DNA of 64,000 nucleotides from Welwitschia mirabilis (Eukaryota; Gnetophyta; Gnetopsida; Welwitschiales). Numbering within the stretch: the stretch's first letter is position 1; the number at the start of each line of letters is the position of its first letter. The notes under the pieces were generated by a model. It saw only the letters and a program-made list of their open reading frames with translations, did not search any database and was not told where the DNA came from. The stretch spans positions 179,388,555 to 179,452,554 of the forward strand of contig JBOZIK010000001.1 of NCBI GenBank assembly GCA_051453625.1. The letters are read 5' to 3'. Both the position numbers and the translations under genes were made by a program. Of the stretch, positions 46,091 through 57,380 are shown piece by piece.

Positions 46091-48231
46091 TAGCTAATAG
46101 CACTTCTGGATAAAGGTTGATTAGACCAAGTATTTAATCTTAGGATATGTCATATTATTTGTCAAAAAGAAGGATGAAGGATTGGGGTTATGAATGGATT
46201 ATAGAATGTTAAATAGAGTGATAATTAAAAATAGTTATCTTTAGCTTAAGATAGAAGAGTTATTTGATCAATTAAAGTTTGCTAAGTTCTTCTTAAAAAT
46301 TGATCTTAAATTAGGATATCATTAACTTAGAATTAAAGAAGAAGATATTTGCAAAATAGCATTTTATACTAGGTATTGCCATTATGAACTTTGAGTAGTG
46401 CCATTTGGACCTACTAATTGAGAAGCATCTACGAATAGTTTTGAATACATTAAGAAGAAATGAATTATGTTCCAATCCTAGAAAGTGTGAATTTTGGTTG
46501 ACTAAGATCAAATTATTAGGACATGTAATTTCAAAAGAATGAATTAGTGCAGATGGTAATAAATTTCATGCAGTGGTAGATTGACCTAACCTAAGATCAG
46601 TAATGAAAGTAAGAAGTTTTCTTGGTTTAGCTAGATACTATCAAAGATTTACCTCAAAATTTTTGAAGATTACCATTCCTATTATATCCTTGTTAAGGAA
46701 AGATAATCCCTTTGATTAGAGAACATGTTGTAATGAAGCACTTCAAAAATTAAAAGAGGCACTTATACTTACATCTATTTTAAATATGGCAAAACTAAGA
46801 AAAACATATACAGTCTATACTAATGCTTCTAGAAAAGGATTGCAAGAAGGAAGATTTATTGCTTATGCATCAAGACAACTAAATAATCATGAAAAGAAAT
46901 ATCTAATGCAAATTTTGAACTAGCTGTTGTAATTCATATGCTTAAAATTTAGATACATTACCTACATGAAGAAAAAGTTGAAATCTGGATAGACCACAAA
47001 ATCCTTAAATAACCCAACTTAAATATGAGGCAAAGGAGATGGATAGAGTCTCTACAAGATTTTGATTTGATACTAAATTATCATGAAGAAAAGGCCAATG
47101 TTATAACTAATGCATTAAGTAGGATAAGACATAGTATTAATTTCTTAAGTATATAAAAAGATCTACATAAAATGATTTTTGATTGATAACAAGATTGTCA
47201 TCTATGTAGAAAGGTGAAATAAGAATAAATTGAAGGATTTGCAACTTCTGCTAATGAACTTATTACTTTTCATGATAAAATTGTAGTACCTAATGGAGAA
47301 TAGGTGAAGCAAATCATCTTTAAGAAATTTTATGGAACACGATATGCTATTCATCTAAGAGTTAATAAGATGTATAAAGATATTAAATAACACTTTTGAT
47401 GGCTAGGAACAAAATCTGAAGTTATTGATTTTATGGAAAAATGTATGACTTGCCAATTAGTTAAGCTTAAACATCAAAATCCACCTAGAGTTTTATACCC
47501 TCATGATATTACAAAGTGGAAATGGAAAATAGTTAGTATGGATTTCACTACAAGTTTGCTGAAGTTAAGGGAAGTTTATGATTCCATTTTCATAGTTATT
47601 GACCTCCTAACCAAGAGTGCACATTTATGTCTAGTAAAGATAATAGAGTCAACTAAAACAATTGCAAAGGATTATGTGAGAAATATAGACAAATTACATG
47701 GAGTGCTAAAAATGATTATTTCAAATAAAGATAATAACTTTACCCCTAGAGTTTGGACTTCATTTCATAAAGAATTTGGAACTAACTTAAATTTGAGTAC
47801 AACTTTTCTTCCTTAAATGGATGACCAAATAGAAGAAATGAATTAAATCTTGGAAGAATTAATAAAATTAGTGATTTTGAATTTTTGAGTAACTTGGATG
47901 GATTACTTATCACAAGTAGAATTTACCTATAACAATAGGTACTAAAAATTGATAGGATGTGTATCATTTAAAGAATTATATGTTAGGAAATGTAGCATAC
48001 CTATAACATGATTTGATGTGGTTGATAAGAGATTGTTGAGGGTTTCATCCACTTAAGATCTAGAAGAGAAAGTAAGATTAATTAGGAATAGGTTGAAGAT
48101 GGTAAAGGATTGACAAGCTAAGTATGCAAATCACTAGAGGAGACATATAAAATTTCAAGAAGGAGACCACATTTACCTTAAATGCTCACCTTTCAAAGGC
48201 ATCTTTAAGTTTGATAAGAAAAAAATATAAT
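46091..48231 (+). pseudogene. Ty3/gypsy pol, copy 3 (RT, RNase H, integrase)
   Basis: Paralogue of 42995-45837 without the 566-bp insert. About 110 bp are missing after 'ggacctactaattg' (46425), which removes the FIDD catalytic motif. A 15-bp deletion lies in RNase H. Private lesions are TGG to TGA at 46582 and TGG to TAG at 46717. The integrase keeps MEKCMTCQLVKLKHQNPPRV with CAA codons where copy 2 has TAA, then the core (47536-47816). It shares the two TAA codons at 47814 and 47844 with copy 2. Confidence 0.8.
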
Positions 48232-49766
48232 TGTAATTTCTGTGACCTTTAAAAATACATTAAGATTTGGATTATGTATGTCTTTTTTTATTATTATTTT
48301 CAAATAAAATATGGACACAAATAATTTATCTTATATCCCACTTGTAAATTTTATTGAAATTTCATAGTTTGGTTATGAAGTATTGAAGTTCATAATTAGA
48401 TCATGAAAAGTAGATTTTATGTCCATTCATTCATTCATTTGGATAATAGATAGAGTAAAACTTATATTCTTATAATTGAATGCATTTTTATGAGGCAATA
48501 TGTTTTATTTTATAAAGTCTCTCACTATGTGTAGTAGTTGAATTAAGAAATTATTTTCTATAAAAAGGGAAAAAAATAGAAATATTTTCATCATGCTAAT
48601 TATATTAAGAAATTCATTTGAGAGTTGCTAGAAAGTTTTTCATAAGCTGCCATGTTGAAGACCTTAATCTAATCTTCTAAAACATATGATAAAACAAAAA
48701 AAAAAGAGGGACTAAGAAAATAGGAATTAAGAAAGAGCAGTCTTAATGGATTATCACTTCATGGAGCCAAGGACCATGAGCAAGAAGCTAGTATAACTCC
48801 TTAGCCATTATGCTAACCAAACCTCGTTTCGCATCTTCCCTCCTTTCTGGCATGCATAGCTCTTCCTTTGCATAATAAGTGCAACACCCTCTCTTTTCTT
48901 ATCCCATGCATGCCCTGCTTCTACCTCAACTGATACCATCCATTCTAATGGATTGCCAATCGCACCAGCCCAAAAACTAGATGCACTAAGTCTTTTCAAA
49001 TGTATAAAGAGTCATGGAACTATTAAGATTTTAAGTTTTAACCTATGCAATAGTCCCATTCTCTTAGGTGTGTTTTGTATTATATATAATGTATTTTATT
49101 TAAGAACAAAAGTATGATAAGTCAGTGGTTTAAACTCTTGTAATGATGTTTGTGAATTCCTAGGCCATTTTTGTAAAATCTGTATTATGGTATGCCATAT
49201 AGGTAATATAATTTTTTATTAATATTAGATTTTTCAAATGAATTTTTACTTATAAGTAGAACATCTAATGTGTTTTATTTGTATGAATGAGTTTCAACTA
49301 TTCAATTAGTCATTAATTCTTGCATGTTTATTAAAATATAGCTTTAAATTGTATTACACCTATAACTTTTGGACACCGTTGGCCAAAACATATTACTAGC
49401 ATCTTAGCAAATAAGCTATTATGTATATGTCTAAATTTTTACAATTGAGTTAGGTTAACCAGTACTCTATCAAATTCATAGGCTTATACATGAACAAATA
49501 TTGTCTACAATAGGACTCATTGGCTAGGCAAGCTATAATTAGTCACTCAAATTTTATTGTGTATTCTATGTAAATAATCTTAATTGGATGATAATGAATT
49601 TGATCATGATGAGCTTAAAACTATGAACTAAATTATAACTAATTATATACATAGAATTATTTGGTTAATAAATAGCACCTTATGAAAATTCTAGGTTAAA
49701 TTTTATCAATGAGTCATAAATTGATAATTAAAGTTTATAATTCTTTTTAATCTTAATGGTCTTATA
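48232..49766 (+). repeat. 3' LTR of the Ty3/gypsy cluster
   Basis: About 1.53 kb, from TGTAATTTCTGTGACC to CTTATA (decayed from CTTACA). Colinear with the 5' LTR except for the 2.9-kb segment. The small open frames inside it are not genes. Confidence 0.85.
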
Positions 49767-50514
49767 ATAAGTTAGATCTATAGTAATGATGCAAAGTTAG
49801 TCTAGAGTAAGTAAGTGATAATTAAAGGAAATATAAGTGAATTCAAAAAGAAAAATAAGGATTTATATTAGAATGATAAGCAAAAAGGATTTCTAATGTA
49901 AAAAGCATGTAAGATTTATGCTTAGAAAGGAAAATATGAAGTTGATAACATCAGATGAAAATAAATAAGAAAGAGGAGGGAGAATTTTTATTTATAATAA
50001 CAAATTGATTATAAAATTTCTATATACTTCATAAGAATAAATAGTAATTAACTCTTTGATTTCTTGAAAGTTGAAGAAATCTGTTATGAAAGGGTTGTTG
50101 AATGTTTTTTGTCAATTAATTTTAGAATTATTAGAAAAATATACAATTGAAGAATAAATTTTATGAAGGTTTTATGTCTTCTCCATAAAACTAACAATCA
50201 ATGAAATATTCATAAGTCAAAGTTAAATCACATAAGATATTAATAGTTCTTAATTGTTGTTAAGGCATGTAAAATTTTTAATCTTTCTAGAATTTTAAGT
50301 TTCTATAATTGCCTCCACTTACTATCATGCTTAACTAATTCATGATAGATCAATTGAACACTAAGTTTATCCTTTATTAGAGAAATACTTTATTCTATCA
50401 CCAGAGGATAAATATGAAATGACCATTATTTCTATTAATTTTTGGATTCATTTTCATATGCAAGTTCCATATTAAAACTTTTCATTATATAGAACTTTGT
50501 AAAATTTGACATAA
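49767..50514. other. AT-rich DNA without recognisable feature
   Basis: Flank of the gypsy cluster. No feature was seen. Confidence 0.5.
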
Positions 50515-51741
50515 GTATTGGTTCATTCAATGTCTTATTAGGATTTTATGGGCATAAATGATTAATATACTAGATCTATGTCATGTTTCTGATGTTAATT
50601 TTCTACATTACATTGTAAGATGATTTAAGTATAAATAGTAGTGATATTGTTTTGGCATCATAAGTTCTTATGTTTTCTTTCACTGCATGTAAGATGTAGA
50701 GTAAATGATCTATCATTTATCTATAAAACACTTATTGCTAAATAAGGTAGCATTGTATAATTAAAAAATGATGATGATTCTTGAAGTTTTATTTATTTAC
50801 TTGGTTGTTTATTTTATGGATGATCATTTCTAGTTCTTAGAAGAAGATTTTTTTATTTAGGATTTGCATTTTATATTAACATATTTTACTTTCTTTGCAA
50901 TTAATTCATTTGGCCTAAATGAGTAATTACAAGATTTGAAATTCCCTTATGATCCTTATGAAAAACAACAATTACGATTATCTTACTATAACTAATATTC
51001 TGGTTTTCAATTTACAGCTATTATTCTCTACTTTAATAGCTAGGGTATATCTCTTCTTAAACATGGAACATATTTTAAAATCACAAAATATCAATATTTC
51101 CTTAAATATCATTTATCAAGGAATAGTAAGAATTTTGTAGCATGCTAGGGTTTTCCACTAAGTTACTTAGATTACCCTATTGATTTTTTACATAGATATG
51201 TTATAATTAAAAGTTCCAAATATTATTTAACATGAACAACAATCATTCAAAGAAAATAACCTTATGAATTTATGTAGTATTTACTTTAAATCTTTACTTT
51301 AAACATATTTTACTTAGGTTGTTTTTCTTCTTTTTGTTGTTATTTTTAGAAAGGAGAAATAATAGTAGTTATTTTTTGTAGTACCCTCTTATATAAAGTT
51401 CTTATTCTCTAAAACTTGCTAAGAGAAGGTTTTCCTTTCATTATTTTGAGTTATGTATTATTTATTATAATTTTGCAATAGGATTTTTTTTCGTTAATCA
51501 TACTACTCTCTATATTATGTGTTTAATATTAAAAATTTAATGTGTTCTATTATCATAGGAATTTTTTTAATTTTCTATAATTTATTTTATTAAGTATCCT
51601 ATGCCAATTATTTTATTTTCACATATGTTACCATCAACCCTTTTCATTGCACGTTGTTCCCAAGTTGCTTAATATTACCATCCTTAATACTAGTATTTTC
51701 ATTCTTTTGTAATATTTTGCATGATTTATTCTCATTATTTT
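50515..51741. repeat. Repeat family E, copy 1
   Basis: Colinear with 51902-53130 (start 'ggttcattcaatgtctta', end 'gatttattctcattattt'), with scattered substitutions and small indels. Non-coding. It could be part of the LTR of element D, which lies downstream. Confidence 0.85.
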
Positions 51742-51841
51742 NNNNNNNNNNNNNNNNNNNNNNNNNNNNNNNNNNNNNNNNNNNNNNNNNNNNNNNNNNN
51801 NNNNNNNNNNNNNNNNNNNNNNNNNNNNNNNNNNNNNNNNN
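51742..51841. other. Assembly gap, 100 N
   Basis: Sixty bases after the gap, the sequence jumps back to a paralogue of 50515. Confidence 0.99.
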
Positions 51842-51901
51842 TTAGTTAATGAAATTTAATTTGTGATAGAATCTATTTTTGTTTTATTTATTTATTTAAA
51901 T

Positions 51902-53130
51902 ATTAGTTCATTTAATGTCTTATCAGGATTTTATGGGCATAAATGATTACTATACGAGATCTATGACATATTTCATGTTGTTCATTTTCTACATTGCTTT
52001 GTAAGATGAATTAACTATAAATAGTAGTGATACTGTTTTGGTAGCATAAGTTCTCATGTTTTCTTTCATTACATTTAAGATGTAGAGTAAATGATCTATC
52101 ATTTATTTATAAGACTCTTATTGCTAAATAATGTAGCATTACAGAATTAAAAAATGATGATGATTCTTGAATTTTTTTTATTTACTTGGTTGTTTATTTT
52201 ATGGATGATCATTTATAGTTCTTAGAAGAAGATGTTTTTATTTAGGATTTGCATTTTATTTTAATGTATTTTACTTTCTTTTCAATTAATTCTTTTGGCC
52301 TAAATGAATAATTACAAGCTTTGAAATTCCCTTATGATCCTTATGAAAAAATAACAATTAAGATTATCTTACTATAACTAATATTTTAGGTTTTAGTTTA
52401 TAGATATTATTCTCTACTTTAATATCTAGGGTATATCTCTTCTTAAGCATGGAACATATTTTAAAATCATAAAATATTAATATTTTCTTAAATATCATTT
52501 GTCAAAGCATAGTAGGAATTTTTGTAGCATGCTAGGATTTTCCACTAAGTTACTTGGATTACCCTTTTGGTTTTTTACATTAATATGTTATAATTAAAAA
52601 TTACATATATTATTTAACATGAACAACAAATAATTTAAAGAAAATAACCTTATAAATTTATGTAGTACTCACTTTAAATCTTTACTTTAAACATCTTTTA
52701 CTCAGATTGTTTTTCTTCTCTTTGTTGTCATTTTTAGGAAGGATAAAGAACAATAGTTATTTTTTGTAGTGCCTTGTTATATAAAGTTATAATTCTCTAA
52801 AACTTTCTAAGAGAAGTTTTTATTTCCATGATTTTGAGTTATGTATTATTTATTACAATTTTGGAATAGATTTTTTTTTGGTTAATAATACTACTTTCTA
52901 TATTATCTATTTAATATTAACACTTTAATGTGTTCTATTATCATAGGTTTTTTTTTTAATTTTCTATAATTTATTTTATTAAGTGTCCTATGCCAATTAT
53001 TTTATTTTCACATATGTTATTGTCAACCCTTTTAATTGCATGTTGTTTCCAACTTGCTTAATATTACCATCCCTAATACTGATATTTTCATTCTTTTATA
53101 ATATTTTTTATGATTTATTCTCATTATTTT
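51902..53130. repeat. Repeat family E, copy 2
   Basis: Second copy of E, running on into unique DNA before element D. Confidence 0.85.
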
Positions 53131-53762
53131 TGTATTTTCATATTAGTTGATTTATTACCCTTTTGTGTCTATCATCTCTTATAAAAAATATTTACATTAA
53201 TCTTAACCATTCATACATTATCGGATAAAAACATCTAATGGTTAGCTTTGGAAAGTACTTAATAAATAATAACCTTTTATTGGAGCCCTTTTTGATAATT
53301 TGAATGAGCATTAAATTGATTTATCTTTTCATATAGGTAAAAACCTTAACATCTAAATCTTGAAATCGAGTCTTCTCATTAAGACTTTTTCTGTCAGTAG
53401 TTTTTCTATATAATGATGAATACTCTTTAAAAATACTCTTTCATAATCTCTTACATGAAAATCCAAACCTATTTTTGAAATAAGCATAAGAAGACACATA
53501 TCAGAAGTTATTTTAGTTATTTTCCAATAAAATCATCTAAAATGTAGTCCTTCTCTGGGGTTCTCATGATGATCTTTCCTATTCTTCTTCTTATTGTGTA
53601 TAAGACCAAATTGCTTTACTTAAGTATCATACAATTTCTTTAATTAATAGAATAATATTTAATGAAAATGGAAAATGGATTTGTTCCAAAAACTTAAAAG
53701 ACCTATGGCAACCTCATCTTATCACACAAATCATTTCAAATTCAAACTTGGCATTATCAATA
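53131..53762. other. AT-rich DNA without recognisable feature
   Basis: Lies between E copy 2 and D copy 1. Nothing recognised. Confidence 0.4.
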
Positions 53763-55635
53763 TCTTACCTATATTCCATGGCCTTGATTATGAAAACTAA
53801 TATGAAAATCTTCATGAATTTGAAGCTATCATGTTAAACATTTAACATGTAATAAAAAATATGATGTGATTAGGATGAAACAATTTTTATTTTTCTTGAA
53901 ATAAAAAGAAAAATCTTGGTTATATTACTTGAAATTTTATTAATTAAGTCATGCAAATATCTTGATCATGAGTTTTTAAATAAATGCTTCATATCATATG
54001 AAACTAATAATTTTAGTTTTTAAATATCTACTGATTAAACTCCCTCAACATGATTTATTGAGAATTATTAGCTTTTTATATGAATGTTTAGCAACACGAA
54101 GTAGATAACTATGATCTTGGAATACATCAAGACACATAGCTAAGAGTTTTAAACTTTCAAATAAGACATTAATAGATTAATAAATCCATACATTTATCAT
54201 ATGTTTCAATGGCAAATTAATCTACTTTAAACATCATTTTGCTTAAAAGTGTGTAGTTCATGGCTCAAATTGATTTCTACAAGGTTTAATTATCTAAATA
54301 ATATTTTCATGTTAAAATTTTTTTTCTTCTTTTTCTTTTTTAGGTTATCATTAGGAAGATCACAATATAGTGGACTTATAATAAGGTTTGATGAGTATAT
54401 TTGGGCATACATGAATTTATTACTTCATAGTATCTTTGCAACATTATTATATTAATGTGATATAACAAGATGTTACTAGAGTAATCCTATGATAATAAGG
54501 GAATAGTTGTTAATACCTATCACTTAGAAACAAACTTGTGTTAAAAAATTTAATTATTACATAATAAGATTATTAGCCAACATTTAGTTACCATTGTGAT
54601 TATGATGAAGTAATGGAAAATCTATAGTCAATATGACTAATCAATAGAGTTATTTCTATGTGAAAATAATTAAAACTACATGCAACATAACTATAATAAA
54701 AGTGAGGATTTAGTGAATTCTATAGATGATTGATGAATAATAAGATATGAAAAAATGAGGAAAATATAAGGATTCAAAGGACCAAAGTACACCAAATTAA
54801 TCTCCTTTTGAAATCCAACTTCCTCATATATAATTTGACTCAAAATTCATTGTAATCTCTTTAACAAAATTCTCATGAAACTTAAGTATAAATACAACTT
54901 TAGTTATTTGGAAATGGATTCAAATATTATAGAATTGTCTTAAAAAGTATTTCAGTTTTTTTCACACTCTATTTTTCTATAATAAGGGATTATTTCTAGA
55001 TCTTCTTTTATTACATATTTAATTTGATTCCATGACATGCAATTCATTCAAGGATTCCTTGTTAAAATTGTATTGGAATTATGATGAATTAGGTTGATTA
55101 CTCAATTTCTTTTATTTTATATTTTGGTTTTAGTTTTTTCATTTTTTATTATAGTAGATCTAAATTGTAAAGTATAATTAAATTTCCAAGTTTAATTTCA
55201 TCCAATACCATAGTCTTTATTCCATATTTTTTAGGTTTTTATTCATTATCTATGAATTTAAGTTATGCAATGCATGATACAATTATTAGTACAATTGATG
55301 TAGACACTTATTAGGAATAATTACATTTCATTTTATTACATTTTAAAGTATTCTTATTAGGTTGGAAGAATATTAGCATTGTTAAATCAATATTATCCAT
55401 TCTTTTCCTTATGTGCTTGGCCAAGTTGAAATGAAGTAGTTATTCTTTCGTTTTTATTTATTTTACCTTGACATTTCCTTGAAATTTAAGTTATTTTATT
55501 TATTAATTAATAAAATAAATTAGATCTACTTAGTTTCTCTTTCCAAATTTCTGTTACCTCCATATCTGAAATACTTCTTAGGACATGATAAGAATAATCG
55601 TGATTAGCTTTGCTAGTTTCTCACCTTAGTTAATT

Positions 55636-55655
55636 TGGTGTCATTGTTAGGAACC
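55636..55655 (+). promoter_or_regulatory. Decayed tRNA-Asp primer-binding site, D copy 1
   Basis: Reads TGGTGTCATTGTTAGGAACC. Against the tRNA-Asp complement TGGCGCCGTTGCCGGGGATC there are eight differences, seven of them C-to-T or G-to-A. Confidence 0.6.
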
Positions 55656-56080
55656 TTTAGTGATTTAAGATCTTAGAATTGGTTGAGAAATAGTTTCTTT
55701 AGTTTTTTTAATGCTAAATTTAATGGTTAAATAAGTATAATGCTTCATTTCATGCTCTTTTTCCTTCATGCATTTCTTAATCCTTTGTAATTTAAGTTTA
55801 CTTTCAAAAATTTTTTTGTTTACTTTATATAAATTTTTTATTTATTTTTAAAGTATTTTCTTTCAACACAAATCTAATATAGTTTTTTAATTTTACCTAT
55901 TAATTTTCCAAGTTAAAAATGCATGCTTTCTCTATTAAATTTACTTCATAGTTTGTTTTTTATATAGTTTTTATAGTAGTTTCTTTGGAAATATATTTTA
56001 AATAATTCTTTAATTTTGATTTCTTTTTAATTTTAGATTTATTTCAATTTTTTTCATATTTTTTCCTTCTAAGGTACTTT

Positions 56081-57110
56081 ATGGAATTTTATCAAATGAT
56101 CAAGTAAGGGAAATATTTAAATAGAAAAGCTTGAAGCCTTGAACTAAAGCTTGACATCAGACATCAAGATCTAGACAGGTACCTAAACCTTCTAGTTTCA
56201 TCAAGAAATAACTTAGAATTAAATTTTAATTAAAAACTTTAGGGTGATTTTTACAATTTTTATTTGAGCAAGAGTCCTTTCTAGTACGTAGAAGAATCAA
56301 ATATTGGTTCTTATTTATGAATTATTAGATTTCTTGAAAAGAAATATTTGATTAGAAGATCTTTATAATTCAAATGAATTTATGATATTTCATTTCCCAC
56401 TAGCTTGAATTAAAAAAATTTTCATATAAAAAGATTTTTAATTTCAAAAGTAATGATGATATTACACTTTCTTCTAAAAATTTAAAATAAATAATATTTA
56501 TCTTATAAATAGAAAAATTTATTTGATTCTCTTTGTTTAAAGAATTGAGTTTCATTACTTTATTTTCCTTTTAGAAAAATAATTCCAAGGATTTCTAATT
56601 TGAATTCATCAATAGTTCATATTTAAATTTGAAATGTATTATTTGAATTAAGTTAGAATTAATAAATATTAAAACATTATGTAAAATTTTCAAATGAAAT
56701 AGAATTAAAGTAAATATTAGTGATCAACCTAAGTGGGTTAAGAATCATTCTTTCAATCACTTACAATGTTAATTACCTATTCTTAAACTCAGTTGAGAAA
56801 TGATTATCTTTCAATGTTTAAGTGAAAAACTCATTTTTATTAAACAATGAATTTACAACATCAAATTGTAAATCAAGTGAGTCCTAAAGAAACCACCTTA
56901 CAACATCAACACAAAGGGAATTTTTTTATCCAACTTCATCAATAACCATTTTCCGTTAGAATAAAAAAGTCAAATAAGATGTAATACAACAAAAGGGTTT
57001 GTGAAGTTATATAAGAAAGATCTAGACATAGCTTCCAGTTTCCAAGTGTTCAAAGAGGTAATAATCCCTTTACTAAACTTGGAGGAAAGTCCTTTCAAGT
57101 TAAATCCATA
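56081..57110 (+). pseudogene. Degraded ORF of element D, copy 1
   Basis: From ATG 56081 the frame reads MEFYQMIK, stop, GKYLNRKA, stop, SLELKLDIRHQDLDRYLNLL and so on. Many of its stops are one transition from Gln or Arg. After at least one shift a second conserved block near 56930-57110 reads LYKKDLDIASSFQVFKEV and ends SPFKLNP. It is probably a Gag-type protein. I recognise no motif. Confidence 0.4.
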
Positions 57111-57280
57111 ATGATTTACTAAGAAGTATTTAAATGAAGTAAGGTTTGATTCAAGTTAGAGTTTTATAAGACTTACTTTTTTTCAACCCAGATCCTTCTC
57201 TAATATTTAAAACTTTCTAAGCAACATTGATTAATTTTAGATGAATAAATTAAAGATGCCAATACTATAGAAAATACTTT

Positions 57281-57380
57281 NNNNNNNNNNNNNNNNNNNN
57301 NNNNNNNNNNNNNNNNNNNNNNNNNNNNNNNNNNNNNNNNNNNNNNNNNNNNNNNNNNNNNNNNNNNNNNNNNNNNNNNN
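57281..57380. other. Assembly gap, 100 N
   Basis: After the gap the sequence jumps back to a paralogue of 53763. Confidence 0.99.

Larger units (their letters stand above)
53763..57280 (+). mobile_element. Element D, copy 1 (tRNA-Asp-primed type)
   Basis: A 3.5-kb unit repeated at 57381-60924 and, from its later part, at 62260-64000. It has a decayed primer-binding site at 55636 and a degraded ORF from 56081. By its primer type it belongs to Tat/Athila-like Ty3 elements, although no pol domain is visible to confirm this. The LTR start was not located. Confidence 0.6.
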
